Part shown: piece after piece, positions 17,628 to 25,653 of the stretch | How positions within the stretch are numbered: position 1 is the first letter of the stretch | Layout of the letters: each line of letters starts with the position of its first letter | Assembly (NCBI RefSeq): GCF_006738645.1 | Contig: NZ_AP019700.1 | Location: 1,996,001 to 2,060,000 of the forward strand | DNA length: 64,000 nucleotides | Direction of reading: 5' to 3' | From: Stella humosa | GTDB lineage: Bacteria; Pseudomonadota; Alphaproteobacteria; ATCC43930; Allostellaceae | Program-made: the position numbers and the translations under genes | Notes under the pieces: generated by a model | Told to the model about the DNA's origin: nothing | Seen by the model: the letters and a program-made list of their open reading frames with translations, nothing else | Databases searched by the model: none

Positions 17628-18073
17628 CGGATATCGGCTTCTACCACCTGACCCGCACCCCGCTCGAACGCGCGCTGCCCCGCCTCCTGGAGAAGGTGGC
17701 GGGGATCGGGCGGCGGGCGGTGGTGTTGGCCGGGTCGACCGAGCGCGTCGAGGCCTTGAACGCGCTGCTGTGGACCTATGACCCGGACAGCTTCCTGCCG
17801 CACGGGTCGGCCGCCGACGGCAATGCGCCGCAACAGCCGATCTGGCTGACCGCGGCCGACGAGAACCCCAACCAGGCGACGGTGCTGGTGCTGGTAGACG
17901 GCATGTCGTCGTCGCGGCTGGCGGACTACGAGCGCTGCCTCGACCTGTTCGACGGCAACGACCCCGAGGCGGTGGCCACCGCCCGCGATCGCTGGCGGAC
18001 GGCCAAGGATGCCGGCCACAAGCTCACCTACTGGCAGCAGACCGAGCAGGGCGGCTGGCAGGCCAAGGGCTGA
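17624..18073 (+). CDS. holC: DNA polymerase III subunit chi
   Basis: A 149-residue HolC. 'IGFYHLTRTPLERALPRLLE' at the start and 'VLVLVDG' in the middle are typical of the chi fold, which links the clamp loader to single-stranded-DNA-binding protein. Start is the GTG at 17624, overlapping the pepA stop as GTGA, so translation is coupled. The C-terminus 'KLTYWQQTEQGGWQAKG' matches the family end. The pepA-holC order is conserved in alphaproteobacteria, which supports the call for this fast-evolving subunit. Confidence 0.9.
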   Translation: MTDIGFYHLTRTPLERALPRLLEKVAGIGRRAVVLAGSTERVEALNALLWTYDPDSFLPHGSAADGNAPQQPIWLTAADENPNQATVLVLVDGMSSSRLADYERCLDLFDGNDPEAVATARDRWRTAKDAGHKLTYWQQTEQGGWQAKG

Positions 18074-18143
18074 GGGCCAAGGGCTGAGGTCGACCTTCGC
18101 CAGGTTCAGGGCGGCCTTCTTCGCGACTTCCCGTCGCGGTCGG

Positions 18144-18172
18144 TTGCGGTGCGTATGGGCCGTCGCTATAAC
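18144..18172 (+). promoter_or_regulatory. putative promoter for ndk
   Basis: TTGCGG (18144-18149), 17-nt spacer, TATAAC (18167-18172). The wider GCTATAAC fits the GCTANAWC -10 element described for alphaproteobacterial housekeeping promoters. It would give a leader of roughly 30 nt before the ndk ATG. Confidence 0.6.
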
Positions 18173-18207
18173 CCCGCGACTTTTCATCCCCGAGAAAGAG
18201 AATCTCC

Positions 18208-18630
18208 ATGGCGGTCGAACGCACGCTCTCGATCATCAAGCCGGACGCGACCCGGCGCAACCTGACGGGCAAGATCAACGCCCGGTTCGAAGAGCAGGGC
18301 CTGCGCATCGTCGCCCAGAAGCGGCTCCAGCTCAGCCGCGCGACGGCCGAGAAGTTCTACGGCGTGCATGCCGAGCGTTCGTTCTTCGGCGAACTCTGCG
18401 ATTTCATGATCTCCGGCCCGGTAGTGGTGCAGGTCCTGGAAGGCGAGAACGCCGTCGCCCGCAATCGCGAGATCATGGGTGCCACCAACCCGGCGAACGC
18501 CGCGGCCGGCACGATCCGCAAGGACTTCGCCGAATCGATCGAAGCCAACTCGGTCCATGGTTCGGATTCGGCCGAGAACGCGGCGACCGAGATCGCGTTC
18601 TTCTTCGCGCAGACCGAGATCGTCGGCTGA
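18208..18630 (+). CDS. ndk: nucleoside diphosphate kinase
   Basis: A 140-residue NDK, the normal bacterial length. The phospho-acceptor His117 lies in '[12 protein letters not shown]', preceded by the '[17 protein letters not shown]' loop; '[18 protein letters not shown]' is the typical start. The enzyme moves the gamma phosphate between NTPs and NDPs in the cytoplasm. AGAAAGAGAA precedes the ATG as a purine-rich ribosome site. The gene appears to be transcribed alone, with a promoter in front and a strong hairpin behind. Confidence 0.98.
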   Translation: MAVERTLSIIKPDATRRNLTGKINARFEEQGLRIVAQKRLQLSRATAEKFYGVHAERSFFGELCDFMISGPVVVQVLEGENAVARNREIMGATNPANAAAGTIRKDFAESIEANSVHGSDSAENAATEIAFFFAQTEIVG

Positions 18631-18637
18631 TGCCGGC

Positions 18638-18684
18638 GGCCGCGTCGCCGGTCCCTGCCGGGACGGCGACGCGGCCGGTTCGTT
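18638..18684 (+). terminator. ndk terminator-like hairpin
   Basis: A long GC-rich inverted repeat starts 8 nt after the ndk stop. The 12-nt arm GGCCGCGTCGCC (18638-18649) pairs with 18665-18676; one bulged G and a further GTCCC/GGGAC pairing leave a TGCC loop. The 3' tail GGTTCGTT has only a few T residues. It lies between convergent ndk and the COX subunit IV gene and could serve both. Confidence 0.6.
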
Positions 18685-18814
18685 AGATCAGGAAGATCGC
18701 CATCAGGGCGAGCAGCGCGATGACGATGGCCGTCGTCCAGGTCGAGAAGCGAACGAACGAATTCCAGAACTCGCGATGCTCGCGCTCTACCGCTTCGAAC
18801 TTGTTGGCCGCCAT
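18683..18814 (-). CDS. aa3-type cytochrome c oxidase subunit IV (small membrane protein)
   Basis: A 43-residue protein, short enough to be missed by gene finders. It starts 'MAANKFEAVEREHREFW', then 'NSFVRFSTWTTAIVIALLA' leads into one hydrophobic membrane helix ending 'LMAIFLI'. This charged N-terminus, the 'F..F.R..TW.T' run and one C-terminal helix are the pattern of the bacterial aa3-type cytochrome oxidase subunit IV family (COX4_pro_2) found in alphaproteobacteria. The ATG at 18814 has GGGGA about 9 nt upstream. No other oxidase gene is in the window, so it is detached from the main cox operon, as often seen. Confidence 0.8.
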   Translation of the reverse strand: MAANKFEAVEREHREFWNSFVRFSTWTTAIVIALLALMAIFLI

Positions 18815-18882
18815 CAAAATCCCCATTCGTTTCCCAGAGACCGAAACCTGCTACCGAACCGCCGGCCGATTGGCAAGGCGGA

Positions 18883-19536
18883 TCAGGCCGCCGTCGGTAC
18901 GAGCACCGGCGCTGCCGGCCACCCGCCGCCGCTGACCAGCGTGCGTTCGCCCGACACCGTTACCCGCCCGTCGGCGATCAGGCGCACCGCCAGCGGATAG
19001 GCGGCATGCTCGGCCGTCAGGATACGGTCGGCCAGCCGGCTCTCGTCGTCGTCCGGCAGCACCGGCACCATCGCCTGGACGATGATCGGCCCGGCATCCA
19101 TCTCGTCGCGGACATAGTGGACGGTGCAGCCCGACAGGCGCACGCCGGCGTCGATCGCCTGCTGCTGCGGGTGCAGCCCCTTGAAGGACGGCAGCAGAGA
19201 CGGGTGGATGTTGATCATCCGGTCGAACCAGGCGGCGACGAAGCCGGTCGTCAGCAGGCGCATGAAGCCCGCCAAGCATACCAGCGCGACCTCGGCCTGG
19301 CGCAGGCGGGCATCCACCGCCGCATCGAAATCGGCCCGGCTGGCGAACTGCCGGTGCGGGATGACCGCCGTCGCGATGCCGGCCGCCTCGGCCCGGGCGA
19401 TGGCCTGGGCATCGGCCCGGTTGCTGATGACGACCGCGATCTCGGCCGGGAAGGCCGGGTCGCGGCAGGCGTCGATCAGGGCCTGGAGGTTGCTGCCGCG
19501 CCCGGAGACCAGGACGCCCAGCTTCAGCCGGGCCAT
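18883..19536 (-). CDS. purN: phosphoribosylglycinamide formyltransferase
   Basis: A 217-residue PurN (GART), third step of purine synthesis, using 10-formyl-tetrahydrofolate. Visible are the phosphate-binding '[12 protein letters not shown]' (10-20), the catalytic '[13 protein letters not shown]' (Asn109, His111) and '[11 protein letters not shown]' (Asp147). Start is the ATG at 19536, 13 nt inside the end of purM, giving the usual N-terminus; an ATG at 19563 would add nine residues unlike the family. purM-purN coupling is common. Confidence 0.96.
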   Translation of the reverse strand: MARLKLGVLVSGRGSNLQALIDACRDPAFPAEIAVVISNRADAQAIARAEAAGIATAVIPHRQFASRADFDAAVDARLRQAEVALVCLAGFMRLLTTGFVAAWFDRMINIHPSLLPSFKGLHPQQQAIDAGVRLSGCTVHYVRDEMDAGPIIVQAMVPVLPDDDESRLADRILTAEHAAYPLAVRLIADGRVTVSGERTLVSGGGWPAAPVLVPTAA

Positions 19537-20642
19537 CGCTCGGCCAGGCTGCCCACGGTGCATCCGGGCGCGCCAGCGTCCCGGCGCACCGTCGTGCCGA
19601 TGCGATGGGCGGCGACGCCGTCGGCCGCCAATTGCGCGACGATGCGCTCGGCCTCGGCCGCTGCCACGACGACGACCATGCCGATGCCGCAGTTGAAGGT
19701 GCGCGCCATCTCGGCCCCGGCGATGTTGCCGGCCTGGGCCAGCCAGTCGAACACCGGCGGCATCGGCCAGCGCTGGGTGTCGACCGACACGGCGACGTCC
19801 GCCGGCAGCACGCGCGGCACGTTCTCGACCAGCCCGCCGCCCGTGATGTGCGCCAGCGCCTTGACGCCGCCGGAGCGTACGGCGGCCAGGGCCGGCTTCA
19901 CATAGATCCGGGTGGGAGTCAGCAAGGCCTCGCCCAGCGTGCGGTCGGGGTCGAACGGGGCGGGGTCGTTCCAGCCGAGCCCGGCCGCGGCCGCGACCCG
20001 GCGCACCAGCGAGAACCCGTTGGAGTGGACGCCGTCCGAGGCCAGCCCGAGCACGACGTCGCCGACGCCGACCGTGGTGCCGTCGAGTGCCTCGCCGCGC
20101 TCGACCGCGCCCACGGCAAAGCCCGCCAGGTCGAAGTCGTCACCCTGGTAGAGGCCCGGCATCTCGGCCGTCTCGCCGCCGACCAGCGCGCAGCCGGCCT
20201 GGCGGCAGCCCTCGGCGATGCCGGCGATGATCGCCCGGCCACGCTCGACATCGAGCCGGCCGGTGGCGAAATAATCCAGGAATAGCAGGGGTTCGGCACC
20301 CTGGACCACCAGGTCGTTGACGCACATCGCCACCAGGTCGATGCCGATCGTCTCCAGCCGGCCGGTGTCGATGGCGATCTTCAGCTTGGTGCCGACGCCG
20401 TCGGTGGTGGTGACCAGGATGGGGTCGCGGAAGCCCGCGGCCTTCAGGTCGAACAGGGCCCCGAAGCCGCCCAGGCCGGCATCGGCCCCCGGGCGGCGGG
20501 TGGCTCGGGCGAGCGGCTTGATCGCCTCGACGAGCGCGTTGCCCGCGTCGATGTCGACCCCGGCGTCGCGATAGGTATGGCTGCTGATGGCGTCCTCGCC
20601 GCATATGGGGTACAGAACGGCGGCCCGCCGCGCCCGGGTCAC
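19524..20642 (-). CDS. purM: phosphoribosylformylglycinamidine cyclo-ligase
   Basis: A PurM of about 372 residues (AIR synthetase), ATP-dependent closure of the imidazole ring. Motifs: '[15 protein letters not shown]', '[12 protein letters not shown]', '[20 protein letters not shown]', '[12 protein letters not shown]', '[17 protein letters not shown]', '[17 protein letters not shown]'. There is no ATG near the expected start. I chose the GTG at 20642, with TGGGGC in front, which leaves about 23 residues before 'TYRDAG'; the true start may differ by a few codons. It is divergent from the DUF2066 gene across 67 nt. Confidence 0.94.
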   Translation of the reverse strand: MTRARRAAVLYPICGEDAISSHTYRDAGVDIDAGNALVEAIKPLARATRRPGADAGLGGFGALFDLKAAGFRDPILVTTTDGVGTKLKIAIDTGRLETIGIDLVAMCVNDLVVQGAEPLLFLDYFATGRLDVERGRAIIAGIAEGCRQAGCALVGGETAEMPGLYQGDDFDLAGFAVGAVERGEALDGTTVGVGDVVLGLASDGVHSNGFSLVRRVAAAAGLGWNDPAPFDPDRTLGEALLTPTRIYVKPALAAVRSGGVKALAHITGGGLVENVPRVLPADVAVSVDTQRWPMPPVFDWLAQAGNIAGAEMARTFNCGIGMVVVVAAAEAERIVAQLAADGVAAHRIGTTVRRDAGAPGCTVGSLAERWPG

Positions 20643-20709
20643 GCATGCCCCATGGACGCGGGCCAAGGGCCAGCGCCGGCCGACAATACCGGATCGGAGA
20701 ACCATTGCA

Positions 20710-21879
20710 ATGATCCGCCAGCGCCCTGCCTCCCGCCTATCGCTCGCTCTCGCCCTGGCCTTCGGCCTCGCTACCGGTCCGCTGGCGATGCCGGCCGCGG
20801 CCAGCGACCTGTTCACCATTCCCGCCAATGCCGTCGACGTCACCGCGGCCACCGCCGTCCAGGCGCGCGAGCGCGCGCTGGCCGACGCCCAGCAGGCGGC
20901 CGCCCGCAAGCTGATCGAGCGCCTGGTCGTCCCGGCCGGCGGCACGCCGCCCAGGCTGTCGGCCGCCCAGGTCGCGACCCTGGTGCAGGATGTGGAGATC
21001 GCCGACGAGCGGGTGTCGGCGGTGCGCTACATCGCCAACGTGACCGTCCGCTTCCGGCCCGACGCCGTGCGCAGCTTCCTGCGCGACCAGGGCATCGTCT
21101 TCAGCGAGCGCGCGGCGACGCCGATCCTGGTCCTGCCCGTCCTCGACCAGGGCGATGGCCCGATGCTGTTCGACGATCGCAACGGCTGGCTGCGGGCCTG
21201 GGCCGACCGGCCGGCGGGCGGCGGGCCGCCGCTGGCGGTGCCGCTGGGCGACCTGGCCGATGTCGGTGCCTTGACGGCCGGCCAGGCCCTGTCGATCGAC
21301 CGACCACGCATTGCCGCATTGGCGCGCCGCTACGGCGCCGACGAGGTGGCGATCGTGCGCGCGGCACCGGCCGCTGGCGGGAATGTGGCGGTAACCATCA
21401 CCCGCGTGGCCGGCGACGGCCCGGCGCGTGTGGCTCGCTCCAGCCATGCCGATCCGGCCGGTGACTTTGCCGGGCCGCTGCGCGCCACCATCGCTGCCCT
21501 GGAACGGCCGCTGGCGCCGGCCACGCCACCGCCAGCAGCAGGCACCCCCGCTATTGGCCAGGGCGGCGCCGACCTCGCGACCGCGCCCGCCGGTTCGGCC
21601 GAAGAGTGGATCGCGCTCCGTCGCCGTATTGCCGAGACGCCGGGGGTGGAACGGGTCGACATCGTGGCGCTCGGGGGCGGCAAGGCGCGGGTGCGCATCA
21701 CCCACCGCCTGGATGCCGACCGGCTGCGCCAGGCCATGGGCGCGCTCGGGGTGCAGGTGGATGCCCCGCAGCCCCTGTCGCCACCGCCCGCCGCCCAGCC
21801 GCTGCCCGCCGCGCGCCCGCCATCGGCCCCCGTGCCACTGGCGCCGACGCCGCTCGTGCCCGCGATGCCGCGCGGATAG
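20710..21879 (+). CDS. DUF2066 domain-containing exported protein
   Basis: A 389-residue protein with a signal peptide (1-32, '[20 protein letters not shown]') and the DUF2066 pattern: '[20 protein letters not shown]' followed by '[16 protein letters not shown]', '[19 protein letters not shown]' and '[12 protein letters not shown]'. The function of the family is unknown. The last 50 residues are Pro/Ala-rich and probably disordered. It starts with ATG at 20710 (CGGAGAA upstream). The lipid-synthesis-type enzyme, permease and hdaA that follow overlap or abut, so it probably opens that operon; the order is recurrent in alphaproteobacteria. Confidence 0.8.
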   Translation: MIRQRPASRLSLALALAFGLATGPLAMPAAASDLFTIPANAVDVTAATAVQARERALADAQQAAARKLIERLVVPAGGTPPRLSAAQVATLVQDVEIADERVSAVRYIANVTVRFRPDAVRSFLRDQGIVFSERAATPILVLPVLDQGDGPMLFDDRNGWLRAWADRPAGGGPPLAVPLGDLADVGALTAGQALSIDRPRIAALARRYGADEVAIVRAAPAAGGNVAVTITRVAGDGPARVARSSHADPAGDFAGPLRATIAALERPLAPATPPPAAGTPAIGQGGADLATAPAGSAEEWIALRRRIAETPGVERVDIVALGGGKARVRITHRLDADRLRQAMGALGVQVDAPQPLSPPPAAQPLPAARPPSAPVPLAPTPLVPAMPRG

Positions 21880-21889
21880 GCACCCGGCC

Positions 21890-22438
21890 TTGTATCTCGC
21901 CAACATCATCACCCTGGGCCGGCTGCTTTCGGTCCCGGTCATCGTCTGGCTGATCCTCGATGGATCCATGTTGCCGGCATTCGCGTTGTTCGTGGCGGCC
22001 GGCATTTCGGACGCGGTCGACGGCTTCCTGGCGCGCCGTTTCGACCAGCGCTCGGAACTGGGCGGCTACCTTGATCCCCTGGCAGACAAGGCGCTGCTGG
22101 TCGGCGTCTATGTCACGCTGGGCCATGTCGGCCATTTGCCGGCCTGGCTGGTGATCCTGGTGGTCTTCCGCGATGTCCTCATCATCGGCGGGGCGATCTT
22201 GCTCTACATGTTCACCGAGGCCCTGCAGATGGCCCCACTCACCGTCAGCAAGGTGAATACGGCAGCCCAGATCGTCCTGGCCGCCGTGGTGCTGGGCACC
22301 ATGGGGCTGGCGATCGACGATGGTGGCGTGGTGCGGGCCCTGGTCTATGCGGTGGGGGCGACGACGGCGCTGTCGGGTGCCGCCTACATCGTGCAGTGGA
22401 GCCGGCACGTCTCCGAGCCGGGGAACAAGCGCCCATGA
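21890..22438 (+). CDS. CDP-alcohol phosphatidyltransferase family protein
   Basis: A 182-residue membrane enzyme with the complete CDP-alcohol phosphotransferase signature D-G-x2-A-R-x8-G-x3-D-x3-D: Asp44, Gly45, Ala48, Arg49, Gly58, Asp62 and Asp66 in 'DAVDGFLARRFDQRSELGG'. About six hydrophobic helices follow the opening 'LANIITLGRLLSVPVIVWL'. It transfers a phosphoalcohol from CDP-diacylglycerol or related donors; size and opening resemble phosphatidylglycerophosphate synthase or cardiolipin-synthase-type members, but the acceptor cannot be told. The only suitable start is TTG at 21890, 10 nt after the DUF2066 stop. Its stop overlaps the next ATG (ATGA). Confidence 0.85.
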   Translation: MYLANIITLGRLLSVPVIVWLILDGSMLPAFALFVAAGISDAVDGFLARRFDQRSELGGYLDPLADKALLVGVYVTLGHVGHLPAWLVILVVFRDVLIIGGAILLYMFTEALQMAPLTVSKVNTAAQIVLAAVVLGTMGLAIDDGGVVRALVYAVGATTALSGAAYIVQWSRHVSEPGNKRP

Positions 22439-23505
22439 CGATCGCTGGCCGGCGGACTGTCCGCATCTGGGTGGGGTTGCTGCTGGCGACGGTGCTGGCG
22501 CTCTATCTCGTCAGCGATGTCCTGTTCCCGTTCGCCGTCGGCCTGGTGGTCGCCTACATCCTCAGTCCCTTCGTCGATCGCCTGGCGCGCTACGGTGTGC
22601 CGCGCTGGCTTGGCACGCTGGTGGTGGGCGGCGTCTTCATCCTAGCGGCCGTGGCAGCCGTGCTGGTCGTGGTGCCGCCGCTGGTCGACCAGTCGGTTGC
22701 CCTCGTCGCGCGCATGCCCGAGATCGCCGAGGCCCTGCGCAATCGCCTGGTGATTGTCGGCGATGCCGTGCGCGAGCGGCTGGGCCCCGACCAGGCGGCC
22801 GAGATGGAATCCTTCATCACCCAGCACCTGGGCACCGTCGCCACCTGGGCGGCCGGCATGCTGGGCGGCATCGTCGGCAGCGGCCTCGCCATCTTCAACG
22901 CCATATCGCTGGTGTTCATCACCCCGATCGTGGGCTTCTACCTGCTGCGCGACTGGCACCACATCATGGCGGCCCTGGATGCCAACGTTCCCAAGTGCCA
23001 TGCGGCGGACGTCCACGAACTGGCGATCGAGGTAGACCTGCGCCTGGCCGGCTTCCTGCGTGGGCAGGGGGTCGTCTGCCTCAGTCTGGGGGCCTTCTAC
23101 GCCATCGGCCTGTCGCTCGTAGGGCTCGATTTCGCGCTGGCCATCGGCATTTTCTCGGGCCTCGTATCCTTCATCCCGTTCGTCGGGTCGATCTCCGGCC
23201 TGGTGCTGTCGCTGTCGGTCGCGCTGGTGCAGTTCCCGGACTGGACCTCGGTCATCATCGTGGCCGCGGTCTTCTTCGCCGGCCAGGCGATCGAAGGCAA
23301 CGTGCTGACGCCCCTGCTGGTGGGCGACCGGGTCGGGCTGCATCCGGTGTGGGTCATCTTCGCGCTGCTGGCGGGCGGGGCCGTGTTCGGCTTCGTCGGC
23401 CTGCTGCTGGCGGTGCCGGCCGCGGCCGTGCTGGGCGTGCTGGTCCGCTTCACGCTGGAGCGCTACCGCGCCAGCACCCTCTTCAACGGCCAGCCCGACG
23501 CGTGA
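22435..23505 (+). CDS. AI-2E family transporter (PerM-type permease)
   Basis: A 356-residue polytopic protein of the AI-2E/PerM/YdiK family. Hydrophobic segments include 'VWVGLLLATVLALYLV'-like helix 1, 'VLFPFAVGLVVAYILSP', 'TLVVGGVFILAAVAAVLVVV', a long amphipathic soluble stretch (about 90-150), 'SLVFITPIVGFYLLRDW', 'IGIFSGLVSFIPFVGSISG' and 'QAIEGNVLTPLLVGDRVGLH'. The 'F...I.P.VGFY.LRD' and 'FIPF.G..I' motifs are diagnostic. Substrates in this family vary and most are unproven. ATG at 22435 overlaps the phosphotransferase stop, and the GTG of hdaA overlaps this stop. Confidence 0.88.
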   Translation: MTIAGRRTVRIWVGLLLATVLALYLVSDVLFPFAVGLVVAYILSPFVDRLARYGVPRWLGTLVVGGVFILAAVAAVLVVVPPLVDQSVALVARMPEIAEALRNRLVIVGDAVRERLGPDQAAEMESFITQHLGTVATWAAGMLGGIVGSGLAIFNAISLVFITPIVGFYLLRDWHHIMAALDANVPKCHAADVHELAIEVDLRLAGFLRGQGVVCLSLGAFYAIGLSLVGLDFALAIGIFSGLVSFIPFVGSISGLVLSLSVALVQFPDWTSVIIVAAVFFAGQAIEGNVLTPLLVGDRVGLHPVWVIFALLAGGAVFGFVGLLLAVPAAAVLGVLVRFTLERYRASTLFNGQPDA

Positions 23506-24233
23506 GCGGGCCGCGCCAGCTGCCTCTGCCGCTGGCGCACCGGCCAGCACTGGCGGCCGACGACTTCCTGGTGGCCGAGGGCAACCGCGCCGCCGTCGCC
23601 TGGCTCGATCGCTGGCCGGACTGGCCGGCCCCGGCGCTGACCATCATCGGGCCGGAGGGGGCGGGCAAGACCCACCTGGCACGCATCTTCGCCGAGCGTA
23701 CCGGCGCGCCGATCTTCGAGGGCCGCCGGCTGGCACGAGCCGCCCTGTCGCCGCTGGTCGAGGGCGCGCCCGCCGCCGTCGTCCTGGACGACGGCGACCA
23801 GGTGCCGGACTGGACCATCCTGTTCCACCTCTACAACATCCTGGCCGGGCGGGCAGGGCACCTGCTGATCATGGCGCGATCGGCCCCGTCGCGCTGGCCG
23901 ATCGACCTGCCCGACCTGCGCTCGCGCCTGCTGACGGCGCCGGTGGCGGCCATCGAGCCGCCTGGTGACGAACTGCTGGCGGCCGTCCTGGCCAAGCACT
24001 TCTCCGACCGCGGCATCGCCGTCGATCCCGACGTCGTCGGTTTCCTGGCGATCCGCATCGAGCGCTCGTTCGCCGCCGCCCAGTCGGTGGTGGGCGTCAT
24101 CGACCGCCACGCGCTGGCGGTCGGGCGGCGCATCACCCTGCCATTGGTGCGAGCGGCATTGCCTGAACTCGTCCGCGACGCCGATGATCGGCGCGCCGGT
24201 CTAGAATCGAATCAACGCCACGAATCACACTGA
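23502..24233 (+). CDS. hdaA: DnaA-related regulatory inactivator HdaA
   Basis: A 243-residue DnaA-like protein lacking DnaA's N-terminal and DNA-binding domains. 'QLPLPLAHRPALAADDFLVA' is the HdaA/Hda opening (the QLPL clamp-binding motif, residues 6-9), followed by Walker A 'GPEGAGKT' (50-57), Walker-B-like 'AVVLDDGDQV', and 'DLRSRLLTAPVAAIEPPGD'. HdaA bound to the beta clamp stimulates ATP hydrolysis by DnaA and prevents over-initiation. The start GTG at 23502 forms GTGA with the permease stop. The tail 'GLESNQRHESH' looks non-conserved. Confidence 0.88.
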   Translation: MSGPRQLPLPLAHRPALAADDFLVAEGNRAAVAWLDRWPDWPAPALTIIGPEGAGKTHLARIFAERTGAPIFEGRRLARAALSPLVEGAPAAVVLDDGDQVPDWTILFHLYNILAGRAGHLLIMARSAPSRWPIDLPDLRSRLLTAPVAAIEPPGDELLAAVLAKHFSDRGIAVDPDVVGFLAIRIERSFAAAQSVVGVIDRHALAVGRRITLPLVRAALPELVRDADDRRAGLESNQRHESH

Positions 24234-24244
24234 CGGAGGGAAAG

Positions 24245-25024
24245 ATGGATCTGGGCTTGAAGGGGAAGACCGCGCTCGTGTGCGCGGCCAGCAAGGGGCT
24301 GGGCAAGGGATGCGCCGTGTCGCTGGCGCGCGAGGGCGTGGACGTGACCATCCTCGCCCGCGGCGTCGAGGCGCTGGAGGCGACGGCCAAGGAGATCCGC
24401 GAGGCGACCGGGGCCAAGGTCACGACGCTGGCCTGTGACATCACCACGCCCGAGGGACGCCAGAAGGCGCTGGCCGCGTGCCCGGCGCCCGACATCCTGG
24501 TCACCAATGCCGGCGGCCCGCCGCCCGGCGACTTCCGCCAGTGGGGCGAGGCCGAGTGGCTGGCCGCGCTCAAGGCCAACATGCTGACGCCGATCGAACT
24601 GATCAAGGCGACGATCGACCCGATGATCCAGCGCCGCTTCGGCCGCATCATCAACATCACGTCGGGCGCGGTGAAGATGCCGATCGACGTGCTGGGCCTG
24701 TCCAACGGCGCCCGCACCGGGCTGACCGGCTTCTGCGCCGGCCTCGCCCGCCAGGTGGCCCAGCACGGCGTCACCATCAACAACCTGCTGCCCGGCCCGT
24801 TCGATACGGACCGCCTGCGCACCAACACCCGCTTGGCGGCCGAGAAGTCCGGCAAGCCGGTCGAGGAGGTGTGGAACCAGCGCATGATGCAGAACCCCTC
24901 GCGCCGCTTCGGCACGGTCGAGGAATTCGGCGATGCCTGCGCTTTCCTGGCCAGCAGCCAGGCCGGCTTCATCACCGGCCAGAACCTGCTGATGGACGGC
25001 GGTCACTTCCCCGGCACGCTGTAG
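24245..25024 (+). CDS. SDR family protein lacking the canonical catalytic Tyr/Lys
   Basis: A 259-residue Rossmann-fold protein of the short-chain dehydrogenase superfamily. The nucleotide motif reads 'VCAASKGLGKG' rather than TGxxxGxG, and the NAG motif 'VTNAGGPPPG' is present. At the active site Ser140 ('INITSGAV') is kept, but YxxxK is replaced by Ser153-Asn-Gly-Ala-Arg157 ('GLSNGARTGL'). This matches the BKR-like SDR subgroup described as lacking a perfect NAD motif and tetrad. It may bind acyl-CoA or a similar ligand without classic dehydrogenase chemistry. GGAGGGAAAG precedes the ATG. It follows hdaA by 11 nt. Confidence 0.85.
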   Translation: MDLGLKGKTALVCAASKGLGKGCAVSLAREGVDVTILARGVEALEATAKEIREATGAKVTTLACDITTPEGRQKALAACPAPDILVTNAGGPPPGDFRQWGEAEWLAALKANMLTPIELIKATIDPMIQRRFGRIINITSGAVKMPIDVLGLSNGARTGLTGFCAGLARQVAQHGVTINNLLPGPFDTDRLRTNTRLAAEKSGKPVEEVWNQRMMQNPSRRFGTVEEFGDACAFLASSQAGFITGQNLLMDGGHFPGTL

Positions 25025-25034
25025 GCGCCGGGCC

Positions 25035-25559
25035 TCAGTCGAGGTCGCGGGGCGCCCGGCAGACGACCAGGCGTCCCGCATTCTCGGCCAGGTCCCGCCA
25101 GACGCCGGCAACCGCAAAGCCGGCCAGGGCGGCGGTCGGAAAGCGGCTCGCCAGCCGTTCTCGATCGACGGCCGCACCCGATCCCGCCACGGCCAGCGCC
25201 AGTTCGTGCAGGCCCGGATTGTGCCCGATCACCAGCACGCTGCCGGCCGCGGCCGGCACGGCGCGAATCGCACCGAGCAGTCTCTCCGGCGAGGCGAGGT
25301 AGAGCGCGCGCTCGATCCGCAAGTCGGCGCTGGGCGGCAGGCCGGGGCGGAGCTGCTCCAGCGTCTCCTGCGTGCGCCGGGCGGCTGAACAGAGGATCAC
25401 CACCGGCGACGGCAGGGCCATGCCGGCCAGCACGCCGGCCAACGCCTGGGCGGCGTCGCGCCCGCGCGGGGCGAGCGGCCGGTCGAAATCATCCATGCCG
25501 GCGGATGCGGCTGCCGCCTTGGCGTGGCGGAGCAGCAGGAGGGTGCGCGTTTCGGCCAT
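25035..25559 (-). CDS. SixA-type phosphohistidine phosphatase
   Basis: A 174-residue histidine-phosphatase-superfamily protein. The catalytic 'LLLLRHAKA' (Arg11, His12), 'LCSAARRTQETLE' (Arg61 region) and second histidine 'VIGHNPGLHEL' (His113) are present; the RHAKA variant and short length are typical of SixA, which dephosphorylates phosphohistidine of signalling or PTS-type proteins. No partner is adjacent. It is convergent with the SDR gene (10 nt apart) and divergent from ppk1. Confidence 0.85.
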   Translation of the reverse strand: MAETRTLLLLRHAKAAAASAGMDDFDRPLAPRGRDAAQALAGVLAGMALPSPVVILCSAARRTQETLEQLRPGLPPSADLRIERALYLASPERLLGAIRAVPAAAGSVLVIGHNPGLHELALAVAGSGAAVDRERLASRFPTAALAGFAVAGVWRDLAENAGRLVVCRAPRDLD

Positions 25560-25653
25560 CGGCCGTCAGTAGCGCGGACCGAGGCCGCGCGGCAACCCGG
25601 AGCCGTGCCGCGCCCGCCATGACTCCGTCACGTTGGCCGGCTACGATGGGCGC

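Noticed and set aside
25633-25653. TTG start for ppk1 adding seven residues
   Set aside because: ATG at 25654 is a better start codon and the extra residues are not conserved in PPK1.
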